From the NCBI GenBank assembly GCA_050946775.1, contig JBMNVL010000008.1, positions 1-31,356 of the forward strand: a DNA stretch of 31,356 nucleotides, read 5' to 3'. The translations under genes and the position numbers were made by a program. How positions within the stretch are numbered: the first letter of the stretch is position 1; each line of letters opens with the position of its first letter. This DNA comes from UMGS1474 sp050946775. Its GTDB lineage: Bacteria; Bacillota; Clostridia; Oscillospirales; Acutalibacteraceae. Shown one piece after another: positions 1 through 7,174 of the stretch. Below the pieces are notes generated by a model. That model searched no databases, was not told the origin of the DNA, and saw only the letters and a list, made by a program, of their open reading frames with translations.

Positions 1-1745
1 AGATCCTGGAAGAAGGTGCTTTCCAGCCGGTTGCTGCTGCTGAACAGATACGCCTTCAGCGGGGTGCTGACGACGGCGGACACCAGCAAAACGCCCAGGA
101 TGATCAGCGCCGCCCGCAGATTGCCGCGCTTTTCGTGCTTGATGTCCCAGAAGCCGTCAAAGGGATGGAAGATGACGTACGCCCCGTAGATCAGCGCGCT
201 CTTGGTGGAGTGGGGACCGCCGGCCACCGCCTCTTTGGCGTTGTAGGCCTTGGCCATGCCGAACAGCTTGACGATGATGACGATCAGCACGATCAGCACC
301 ACCGGGATGAGAATGGCGATCTTTTCCAGACCCTCGCCCCGGGCGCCCTTCATGGCCAGCGAATACTGGTCGGGCACGTCGGCGGCGTAGAAGTATTCCA
401 TCGCCTTGTCGTATTCCCGCTGCTGCAGCAGCGACTTGCCGATGCCGATGTAGGCCAGGTCAAAGTTGCTGTTGGCGGCCTTGATCTCTTCCCAGATCGG
501 AATGGTTTCGGTGTATTTGCGCTGGCGCTGCAGGGTGATGACCTTGTCGATCAGCTTGCCGTACTCGGTCATGGTGAACAGGGTGATCGACGCGCCGGTC
601 GAATCCAGCGCCAGCAGGTTTTTGCCCTGATAGTCGATGGCCTTGATCTGGGTGAAGTTGCCCAGCACCGTGCTGGTGCCGCCGAAGGCGTACAGCAGGT
701 TGCCCTCGCCGTCGTAGGTGAACAGCTTGTTGTGGCGGGAGTCCATCAGGGTATAGACGTCGTTTTCGGTGATCGCCACGTCCTGCAAAAGCGAGCAACC
801 GGTGTCGGTCGTGGTGTTGGTAAAGGGGAACTCCAGATCGCCCAGCGGCGCGAAATAGCCGTTGCGCACCAGCACGTCCTCGCCCGACGGGGTAAACCGC
901 TTGACCGGCGACTGGTTGGAGGATTTGTTTTTGCTTTGCACCATCCCGTACACCTCGCCGGTGCTCAGCGAGGAGGAGGTGGCGTAAATGAAGCCGCGGT
1001 TGTCGACACCGATGTTGTTGTAGGGCGCCGGGATCAGCTTGATGGACTTGGCGATCTGCTCCTCGGTCATGAACAGCCGCCAGAAGATCTCCGAGGCGGA
1101 CGGGGTGACCGAGATGGCGCCGATGAAGCCTTCAAACTGGCTGTCCTCCGACATGGCCAGGATGCCCATCGTCTCGCTCGAGCAGATGACGTTCAGCCGG
1201 CCGGTGGAGTCGATGGCCACCGCCTGGGGCTGGAAGACGAAATCGTCGTACATGGTGGCCGGATCGGGAGAGCCGATGGTTTTCAGGTATTTCCAGTCGG
1301 GACCGAAGACCACGATGCGGCGGTTTTCGTTGTCGCAGACAAAGAGCCGGTCCTGCGCGTCGCGGAAAAGACCCAGCGGCTTGGAGAAGGTGCCGCTCTC
1401 GCCCTGCGCGGCGGTAAACTCGTCGATCACGGTGATCAGCTTGAAATTCTTGTCCAGCACCACCACCCGGTTATTGCCGGTATCGGACACGATGACGTTT
1501 TGGTGCTGGTCGACGAACAGATCCTGCGGATCGCTGAGCAGGACGGGTTCGCCCTTCCACTCGCCGAAGGTGATGAACCGTTCGGTGGGGGAGTAGGCGT
1601 CCGGCGAAAGCTGGGAGACGCCGGTGCTGGAATAGGTGTAGGTCTGGTAGGCGTTGTCCACCGAGGCGGACACGGTGAAGGAGGACAGCAGAAGCGTCAC
1701 AGCCATCACAATCAGACCGATGCGGCCAATCGTTTTGCGATGCAC
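1..1745 (-). CDS. NHL-repeat / Yip1-family membrane protein (3' end beyond window)
   Basis: 581 codons are visible and the reading frame is still open at the left edge, so the C-terminus is missing. The GTG start lies 8 nt after AAGGAGG and 13 nt after the stop of the upstream permease gene, so it is the fourth visible gene of the ABC operon. Residues about 5-28 form a signal peptide or membrane anchor. Residues 71-105 and 122-150 look like NHL beta-propeller repeats (SDTGNNRVVVLD, CDNENRRIVVF), with weaker repeats to about 390. Residues 404-460 look like a TPR-type helical pair, followed by a membrane helix at about 474-493. The GFWDIKHEKRGN segment (531-542) and the next hydrophobic stretch resemble the start of a Yip1-like multi-helix domain. 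From memory, such genes accompany CUT1 sugar permeases in Paenibacillus and Clostridia. The role is unknown; an extracellular sensor or an assembly factor for the transporter is inference. Confidence 0.8.
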   Translation of the reverse strand, partial: MHRKTIGRIGLIVMAVTLLLSSFTVSASVDNAYQTYTYSSTGVSQLSPDAYSPTERFITFGEWKGEPVLLSDPQDLFVDQHQNVIVSDTGNNRVVVLDKNFKLITVIDEFTAAQGESGTFSKPLGLFRDAQDRLFVCDNENRRIVVFGPDWKYLKTIGSPDPATMYDDFVFQPQAVAIDSTGRLNVICSSETMGILAMSEDSQFEGFIGAISVTPSASEIFWRLFMTEEQIAKSIKLIPAPYNNIGVDNRGFIYATSSSLSTGEVYGMVQSKNKSSNQSPVKRFTPSGEDVLVRNGYFAPLGDLEFPFTNTTTDTGCSLLQDVAITENDVYTLMDSRHNKLFTYDGEGNLLYAFGGTSTVLGNFTQIKAIDYQGKNLLALDSTGASITLFTMTEYGKLIDKVITLQRQRKYTETIPIWEEIKAANSNFDLAYIGIGKSLLQQREYDKAMEYFYAADVPDQYSLAMKGARGEGLEKIAILIPVVLIVLIVIIVKLFGMAKAYNAKEAVAGGPHSTKSALIYGAYVIFHPFDGFWDIKHEKRGNLRAALIILGVLLVSAVVSTPLKAYLFSSSNRLESTFFQD

Positions 1746-1758
1746 GTGCTCTCCCTCC

Positions 1759-2661
1759 TTAATCCTTCATGCCCGAGGTGGACATGGTTTCGATGATGTT
1801 GCTCTGGGTGACTAAGAACATGAGGATCGGCACGATCATCATGACCACCAGACCGGCCGCCGCGGCGCCCGCACGGGCGACACCGCCGTTGACCACCTGG
1901 CTGAGCGCGTAGTTGAGCGTTTTGAGCTGCTCCTTCTGGATCAGGTTGGTGGAACCCATGTTCCACAAGCCCTGGAAGGAGAAAACGATCAGGGTCAGCC
2001 AACCGGGCTTGACCATCGGCATCACGATGCTCCAGAAGGTGCGGAACTCGCTGCTGCCGTCGATCCGGGCGGCCTCCAGCACGCTGTCGGGGATCATCTG
2101 CTCCATGAACTGCTTCATCAGATACAGACCCATCGACGAGGAGAAGGCCGGCAGGATCAGCGCCCAGTAGGTGTTCATCAGCCCCAGCCGGGAGATGACC
2201 AGGAAGTTGGGCACGCCGGTGACCGAGCCGGAGAACATCAGCGACAGCACGATGATCTCGAAGATCACCTTCCGCCCGCGGAACTGGTGCTTGGACAGGG
2301 CGTAAGCCGCCATCGAAGCGAACATCAGGTGGCCGAAGGTGCCGATGGTGGAGATCAGCACGGTGTTGAAGATGTACCGGCTGACCGGCACCCACGATCC
2401 GCTCATCAGGTTGAACAGATCGGAAAAGTTTTTGAAGGTGGGGTTGCGCACCAAAAACCGGGGCGGGAACATCCACAATTCATCCAGCGGCTTCAGAGAC
2501 TGGGAGATCGCGTAGATCATCGGGATCGCCATGAAAAAGCCGAAGAAGGTCAGGATCACGAAGATAGCGGCGTCGCCGCCCTTGGAGCGGTTGAGCCGGA
2601 TGCTTTTGGCCGCTTTGAGCTTATGCGTGCGGCCGGACGCGTCAATCACTTTTTGTCTCAC
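1759..2661 (-). CDS. Carbohydrate ABC transporter permease (CUT1, MalG-like)
   Basis: This 300-residue inner-membrane permease of the binding-protein-dependent CUT1 family forms the channel with the permease encoded just upstream. A GTG start is chosen: it follows the previous gene's TAA by one base, with an AGGTGGG-type ribosome-binding site inside that gene's end. Hydrophobic segments lie at about 31-53, 96-122, 132-157, 163-182, 222-236 and 265-287. The cytoplasmic EAA loop that contacts the ATPase is clear at 196-215, starting EAARIDG and ending MP. The second-position gene order and the long N-terminal tail before the first helix fit MalG/LplC-like proteins. The substrate cannot be read from the sequence. 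No ATPase gene is linked, as is common for Firmicutes CUT1 systems that share an MsmX-type ATPase. Confidence 0.93.
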   Translation of the reverse strand: MRQKVIDASGRTHKLKAAKSIRLNRSKGGDAAIFVILTFFGFFMAIPMIYAISQSLKPLDELWMFPPRFLVRNPTFKNFSDLFNLMSGSWVPVSRYIFNTVLISTIGTFGHLMFASMAAYALSKHQFRGRKVIFEIIVLSLMFSGSVTGVPNFLVISRLGLMNTYWALILPAFSSSMGLYLMKQFMEQMIPDSVLEAARIDGSSEFRTFWSIVMPMVKPGWLTLIVFSFQGLWNMGSTNLIQKEQLKTLNYALSQVVNGGVARAGAAAAGLVVMMIVPILMFLVTQSNIIETMSTSGMKD

Positions 2662-2662
2662 G

Positions 2663-3592
2663 TTACGATCCCACCTTTGCTACCAATCTGCGCACCACAA
2701 GGTTGGTGCCGACCATAATAATGAACAGAAGCGTGGCGATGGCGCTGGCGTAGCCCATCTCGAAACGCCCGCCGCCGTAGTCCTCCAGGTGGTTCATAAT
2801 GGTATGGACCGCGTAGTCGGTGGAGGGGAAACCGAACAGGCCGGTAATGACGCCGCCCACGCCGAAGGCGCTGGTGATACTCATAACGGCGGAGAACATC
2901 ATCTGGTTGCGCATCATCGGCAGAGTGACGAACCACAGCTCCTGCCAGCGGTTCTTGATGCCGTCCATGGCGGCGGCCTCGTAGTAGCTCTTGTCGACGC
3001 CCTGGAAGCCGGCGATAAAGGACAGGAAGCCGGCACCCAGACTCATCCACAGCGACACCCCGATGACGATGGGCATCATGTAGGCGGTGTTTTTGAGGAA
3101 CTGGATGGGCGCCTGGATGACGCCGATGCGGATCAGGGTGCTGTTGATGTAGCCGTAGGAGTCACCGCTGAACAGCAGCGACCAGATCATGTACACGTTG
3201 CCCGAAATGGTGGGCGCGTAGAAGATCAGGGTGACGAAGGCGCGCACCTTCGGGGTCAGCTCGTTGATGAACCAGGCCATCAGCAGCGACAGCAAATACC
3301 CGATCGGGCCGGTGACGATGGCGATCAGCACCGTGTTTTTCAGGGCGATCAAGAAGATCGAGTCCTTGAAGAACATCCGGATGTAGTTGTCGAGGAACAG
3401 CCACTTGGGCGGCTCCAGAATGTTGAACGACGTAAAACTAAAGAAGATGGAGATCAGCACCGGAACGACGGTAAAGGTGCAAAAGCAGATGAAGTAGGGA
3501 AGAACGAACGCGTAGGAGGTGACGGTGCGTTTGCGCAGTTCCTTACGAGCGATGGCGCTCATCTCGGTTTTGGCTTTTTTGGTTTTTGTCAT
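2663..3592 (-). CDS. Sugar ABC transporter permease (CUT1, MalF-like)
   Basis: This 309-residue permease is the partner of the next gene. The ATG start follows an AGGTGA ribosome-binding site that overlaps the stop region of the solute-binding protein gene (11-nt gap). The N-terminus is lysine-rich and cytoplasmic, followed by a first membrane helix at about 28-53 and further helices at about 84-108, 118-140, 172-196, 230-256 and 283-303. The EAA loop starts at residue 205 (EAAAMDG) and ends with LP at 224-225, the expected position relative to the C-terminus. The length matches LplB/UgpA-type permeases. The one-base gap to the next gene suggests translational coupling and equal production of the two subunits. 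Confidence 0.93.
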   Translation of the reverse strand: MTKTKKAKTEMSAIARKELRKRTVTSYAFVLPYFICFCTFTVVPVLISIFFSFTSFNILEPPKWLFLDNYIRMFFKDSIFLIALKNTVLIAIVTGPIGYLLSLLMAWFINELTPKVRAFVTLIFYAPTISGNVYMIWSLLFSGDSYGYINSTLIRIGVIQAPIQFLKNTAYMMPIVIGVSLWMSLGAGFLSFIAGFQGVDKSYYEAAAMDGIKNRWQELWFVTLPMMRNQMMFSAVMSITSAFGVGGVITGLFGFPSTDYAVHTIMNHLEDYGGGRFEMGYASAIATLLFIIMVGTNLVVRRLVAKVGS

Positions 3593-3603
3593 GGTCGGTC
3601 ACC

Positions 3604-6510
3604 TCAATTCGTATCCCATTTGTCGCGGAACTCGTTGCGCTTGCGGGTCAGCTCGTCGTTGAGATCCTCAATGTAAGACTGCAGCGTTTCCACCGGGTTG
3701 GCGCTTTGGTTGTAGACCCGGTTGAAGGCGAAGTCGACCACGCGGGAGGTGTAATACCCGCCGGGGACCTCCGGCGTGGTGCGCACGCCGTCGAGCTGCG
3801 AGACGATGTTGTCGCGGTCCTTGACCGACCATGTCAGGCCGGTAAAGGCGTTGAGATTGGCGGTCGGATGCTTGGCCGCGGCGCCCAGCACGCTTTCCAG
3901 CTCGGTCGCGTAACGGCTCTGGTTATCGGCCGACAGCCACCACTGGACGAAATCCCAGGAGCTTTGCTTGTCTTTGGCGTTGGCCATGATCATCACGGCG
4001 CCGCCGCCGCCGACGGTGATGTTGGAAATGCTGCCGTCCTCGTTGACCACGCCGGGCACCGGAACGAATTCCCACAGCCCCTGGATCTCGGGGGCGAACA
4101 CCGTCAACTGGTTGTACAGGGTGTAATCCTGGATGCCGCAGGGCATCTCGCCGGTACGGAAGCGGTTGACGAAGTCATAGGACACGTCCGCCCGGTAGGT
4201 GGTGAAGATCTCGCACATTTCCTCGAAGGCCTGCAGCGCCTCGTCGGAATCGAGGTTGGTGCTTTCACCCTCGTTGTTGTAAAGCGGGATCCCTCTTTGC
4301 AGCAGCTTGAGCACCAGTCCGCCGTAGCTGGTCGGGAAGGCGATGCTCATGTTGTACCGCTGGAGCGTCGGGATCATCAGCACCAGCTCGTCAAAGGTCT
4401 TGGGCACTTCCAGCCCGAGTTCCTCGAAGATGTCCTTGCGGTAGAAGAACATCGAGAAGGTCATCGTCTCGGGCAGACCGTAGGTCTTGCCCTGATAGGT
4501 GTAGGGCACCAGCGACGCCGGCAGGAACCATTTGGAAACCGTGTCGAAGCCGGGGGATTTTTCGGTGTCCTTGAATTCGGTCAGATCCACGACGGCGTTA
4601 CGGATGGCGTAGTTGATGGGATCGCCGCCGCCGTTCATCAGCGACACGTCGGGACCGACGCCGGCCAGCACCGAGGGAAGCAGGGTGCCGCCGCTGATCA
4701 GCTCCACGTCGACGCTGACCTGGTATTTGGGAGAGAAGTGCTCGTCGCACAGCTGGCGGATGATCTGCGCCTGGTCACGGCCGGTCGGCGCCCAGACCTT
4801 GATGGTCTTGTCGTAGTTCATGTTTTCCGCCGAGCGGGAGATCGAGCTGTAATCGGTCACGAAGGAGGAAAAGAAGCTCTCGACCTGGTACCAAAAGCCC
4901 TTGTACCACGCGCCGTTGGCGGCGGGCAGCTCGGTCTCGCTGGGAACGACGTAGATGGAATCCAGCGTCAGCGGCTGCTGCTTGGCGGTCAGCAGCCAGG
5001 TGCCCAGCGAACCGATGTTGGATTTGAAATCGCTGAAGGTGGACGCGATGGTGGAGGGCTTATCCACCATCCGGTGGATCTGGAAGGACAGCTTGTTGAG
5101 CAGCGACAGATAGTCGGCCGCGTCGGACGCCACGGTGTTGATGGTCTTGATGACCTCGTCCATCTCCGTCGCCTGCTCGCCCATCAGGGTGAGGGTGTCG
5201 GGCAGCAGCTTTTCAAAGCTGTAATCCCGGTAGGGGTCGGGCGTCGGGCCGGTGATCATCATGATGCTGCGGTAGGCCTGGTTGAGATTGGTCAGCACCT
5301 TGTCGATCCGGCCGAGCAGCTCGCTGAGATCGCCCAGCGACACCGTCATGGTCAGCTCGTGATCGCCGGCGGTCAGATAGAACAAATAGGGCTCGCCCTT
5401 GTCGTCGGCGGGGGTCAGCACCTTCCAGCCGGAGGTGTAGGGGAACTGTACCCGGCCGGCCTCGGCGTAAGGCACCTCGCCGTCGATGGCGATGCTGCGG
5501 GTAACGAACATACCCGACAGCTCATCCTGCCGGTAGCGGAAAGCCAGCTGATAATAGCCGTCCTGCGGCGCGGAGATCTTCCAGGAGATGTACTGCCCGG
5601 CCTCCTGCCACTTGGTCGACCCGATGACGTTGAGCTTGAGCACGCCGGCTTGCTGGGGAACGGTGTGGGCCGAGGTGGTGTCGCTCAGCGGATAGATGGT
5701 CGCGTCGGATTTGGCGGTGATCTTCTCCGCCTCAAACCGCTCGGCCTCGCCGGTGGTCTTGCCGTCGCCGTGCTGTGCCAGATACGCGGCGTAGTCGATC
5801 TGCGCCTTCATCGGCGCCAGCTTGATCGACTGGATGGCGATGCTGTTGGCGGTCAGCGCCAGGGCAAAGGTATGCTTGCCGGCGTCCAGCGCCAGGCGCA
5901 TCGCCTGGGTCGCGTAATTGGAAGGATCGGTCAATTCCAGCGTCTGCCAGCGCAGCTTCTGCGACGAGGTGGGTTTGACGTCGTTGCCGTTGGCGTCCAC
6001 CTTCATCTCGCCCTCTGTCCAGGTCTGATACAAGCTCAGCAGCGAAGCCTCCCGGAAGGGGCTTTGGCCGTCGATCGTCATTTCCATCTTGACGTTGCCG
6101 TTGTGCGCCTCGTAGGGACAATAGGTGATCTCGACGGCGTACAGGCCCTTTTCCGGGACGGTGATCTCCCACGAGGCGGATCCGCCTTCGGGAATGGCCA
6201 GCGCCTCGCCCGTTCCCTCGCCGTAATCAGCGATGAGCTTGGCGTTGTCGCTTTTGGAGGCGGTGCCTTTAGGCGTCAGCTCCACCGTCGCGGTGGCGTC
6301 CTGATACGATTCTTCCATCCGCCGGATGTAGTCCATGTACAGCTCGGTGTTGTAGGAAGACGTCTTGACCCCGGTCGTCGCCGCGGAGGTCTTGTCGTCA
6401 GGCTCGGCGCCGGCCGTGTAGACGATGGACGAAGACGCCAGCATCGCCAGGCAGCACGCGACCGACAGGACCCGCCGGACCGGGTGAGAGGTTCGATTGG
6501 CTTGGTTCAC
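3604..6510 (-). CDS. Large extracellular solute-binding protein with two N-terminal beta-sandwich domains
   Basis: First gene of the ABC operon, 968 residues. The GTG start at 6510 lies 9 nt after AAGGAG and directly precedes a signal peptide (about 1-35, basic HPVRR then a hydrophobic core and Ala-Gly-Ala). The frame is open for another 69 codons upstream, but that stretch contains the promoter. There is no canonical lipobox, so tethering is uncertain. Residues about 70-235 and 256-395 look like galactose-binding-type jelly rolls (the second has WQEAGQYISWKISAPQDGYY). A helical linker at about 396-560 leads to a type 1 periplasmic-binding fold at 566-968, with GVGPDVSL, YGLPETMTFSMFFYRKDIFEELGL and the C-terminal WDFVQWW segment. 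Typical family members have about 420-550 residues, so this one is nearly double. It likely captures an oligosaccharide for the adjacent permeases, with the extra domains perhaps holding the polymer or the cell wall. Confidence 0.9.
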   Translation of the reverse strand: MNQANRTSHPVRRVLSVACCLAMLASSSIVYTAGAEPDDKTSAATTGVKTSSYNTELYMDYIRRMEESYQDATATVELTPKGTASKSDNAKLIADYGEGTGEALAIPEGGSASWEITVPEKGLYAVEITYCPYEAHNGNVKMEMTIDGQSPFREASLLSLYQTWTEGEMKVDANGNDVKPTSSQKLRWQTLELTDPSNYATQAMRLALDAGKHTFALALTANSIAIQSIKLAPMKAQIDYAAYLAQHGDGKTTGEAERFEAEKITAKSDATIYPLSDTTSAHTVPQQAGVLKLNVIGSTKWQEAGQYISWKISAPQDGYYQLAFRYRQDELSGMFVTRSIAIDGEVPYAEAGRVQFPYTSGWKVLTPADDKGEPYLFYLTAGDHELTMTVSLGDLSELLGRIDKVLTNLNQAYRSIMMITGPTPDPYRDYSFEKLLPDTLTLMGEQATEMDEVIKTINTVASDAADYLSLLNKLSFQIHRMVDKPSTIASTFSDFKSNIGSLGTWLLTAKQQPLTLDSIYVVPSETELPAANGAWYKGFWYQVESFFSSFVTDYSSISRSAENMNYDKTIKVWAPTGRDQAQIIRQLCDEHFSPKYQVSVDVELISGGTLLPSVLAGVGPDVSLMNGGGDPINYAIRNAVVDLTEFKDTEKSPGFDTVSKWFLPASLVPYTYQGKTYGLPETMTFSMFFYRKDIFEELGLEVPKTFDELVLMIPTLQRYNMSIAFPTSYGGLVLKLLQRGIPLYNNEGESTNLDSDEALQAFEEMCEIFTTYRADVSYDFVNRFRTGEMPCGIQDYTLYNQLTVFAPEIQGLWEFVPVPGVVNEDGSISNITVGGGGAVMIMANAKDKQSSWDFVQWWLSADNQSRYATELESVLGAAAKHPTANLNAFTGLTWSVKDRDNIVSQLDGVRTTPEVPGGYYTSRVVDFAFNRVYNQSANPVETLQSYIEDLNDELTRKRNEFRDKWDTN

Positions 6511-6600
6511 GGATGATCGCTCCTTGTTTTCGAAATTGGCAACCAAAGACAGAGGCACAGGATAGAATAAACCGATTTTATTATTCAAATGTGCTATATA

Positions 6601-6629
6601 AGAATACAATAACTTGGCAGTAAAGTCAA
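6601..6629 (-). promoter_or_regulatory. Sigma-A promoter for the ABC importer operon
   Basis: On the minus strand TTGACT (6629-6624) is followed after exactly 17 bp by TATTCT (6606-6601). This places the transcription start near 6594 and gives a leader of roughly 85 nt before the GTG at 6510. Match to consensus is 5/6 and 4/6. Confidence 0.65.
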
Positions 6630-6703
6630 TACAAAAATGACGAAAATGCCAAAATACACACATTACAGCCGCAATTTGTTTTGGCACTCTGCTACAGAAA
6701 AGG

Positions 6704-6754
6704 CACAATTGCGGCAAAATGTAAGATCGCTAACGCTTTTCACACAATTTCGGC
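6704..6754 (+). repeat. Imperfect direct repeat, CACAATTGCGGC / CACAATTTCGGC
   Basis: Two 12-bp copies with one mismatch lie at 6704-6715 and 6743-6754, 39 bp apart, each followed by a short AT-rich segment ending TGTAA. A related inverted copy, GCCGCAATT, lies at 6668-6676. All sit just upstream of the minus-strand promoter, so they could be regulator binding sites, but no regulator can be named. Confidence 0.4.
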
Positions 6755-6805
6755 GCATTTTGTAATGCAAAACGCAAAATTGGTCGATTGCTGAGCAATG
6801 TCTGT

Positions 6806-6836
6806 TAAATGTATAAAATACATTTATAATACATTT
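6806..6836. promoter_or_regulatory. AT-rich palindrome with third half-site (putative operator)
   Basis: TAAATGTAT (6806-6814) and ATACATTTA (6818-6826) are perfect inverted 9-bp arms separated by 3 bp. A further half-site, ATACATTT (6829-6836), repeats the right arm 11 bp on, about one helical turn. The element lies between the two divergent promoters, the expected place for a shared regulator of both transcripts. The symmetry is directly visible; the operator role is inference. Confidence 0.5.
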
Positions 6837-6929
6837 GTAAAAGTGCGGGCATGGATCGGCGCGCCCGGCCGGGGACCGATTTGACGGGCAAGTGAGAAAA
6901 ATTGGGGAGCAAAAAATACCGAAACAGTC

Positions 6930-6958
6930 TTGACTTTATGGCGATTTCGGTATACAAT
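6930..6958 (+). promoter_or_regulatory. Sigma-A promoter for the lipoprotein solute-binding gene
   Basis: TTGACT (6930-6935), a 17-bp spacer, then TACAAT (6953-6958): 5/6 matches in each box. Transcription would start near 6965, leaving an unusually long leader of about 210 nt before the ATG at 7175. Confidence 0.68.
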
Positions 6959-7174
6959 AGCGTTGCAAAGAACAACATAAAAACTGGCGTTGTATCCCCT
7001 GTTTTTTGGCTAAATGCCGAAAAATAGGTGATTGCCATGTGTTTGCCACCACTTTTCGGTCGAATAATCGTAAAACGCGGCGACAGACTTAGGCATATTT
7101 CCCAGTTTGTTGTTTCCCGGCGGTATATGCCGGGGCGTGACGATTTTTTCAGTGAGAGAAGGAGGAACCCCAAC

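Larger units (their letters stand above)
6511..7174. other. Divergent intergenic control region (664 bp)
   Basis: No credible gene is seen here; short open frames lack ribosome-binding sites and conserved features. The region is much more AT-rich than its flanks between about 6540 and 6840. It holds a minus-strand promoter (6601-6629), related CACAATT-CGGC elements (6704-6754), an AT-rich palindrome with a third half-site (6806-6836) and a plus-strand promoter (6930-6958). The plus-strand leader is about 210 nt long and contains a small hairpin with arms CCCGGC (7116-7121) and GCCGGG (7129-7134) upstream of the ribosome-binding site. Confidence 0.75.

Noticed and set aside
135..1796. Plus-strand open frame opposite the NHL/Yip1 gene
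   Set aside because: No ribosome-binding site or domain pattern; the minus strand is continuous with the operon and has recognisable NHL repeats and membrane helices.
3586..6516. Very long plus-strand open frame (976 codons) opposite the large solute-binding gene
   Set aside because: It is rich in His/Asp/Gly/Val/Arg as expected from the mirror of a GC-rich gene, has no domain-like pattern, and the minus frame encodes a clear signal peptide and binding-protein fold.
6511..6717. N-terminal extension of the large solute-binding protein to an ATG at 6717
   Set aside because: It would place the sigma-A promoter inside the gene and bury the signal peptide; the GTG at 6510 has AAGGAG at good spacing.
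7028..7174. Upstream extension of the lipoprotein gene
   Set aside because: It would move the lipobox far from the N-terminus and has no ribosome-binding site; the ATG at 7175 has AAGGAGG.
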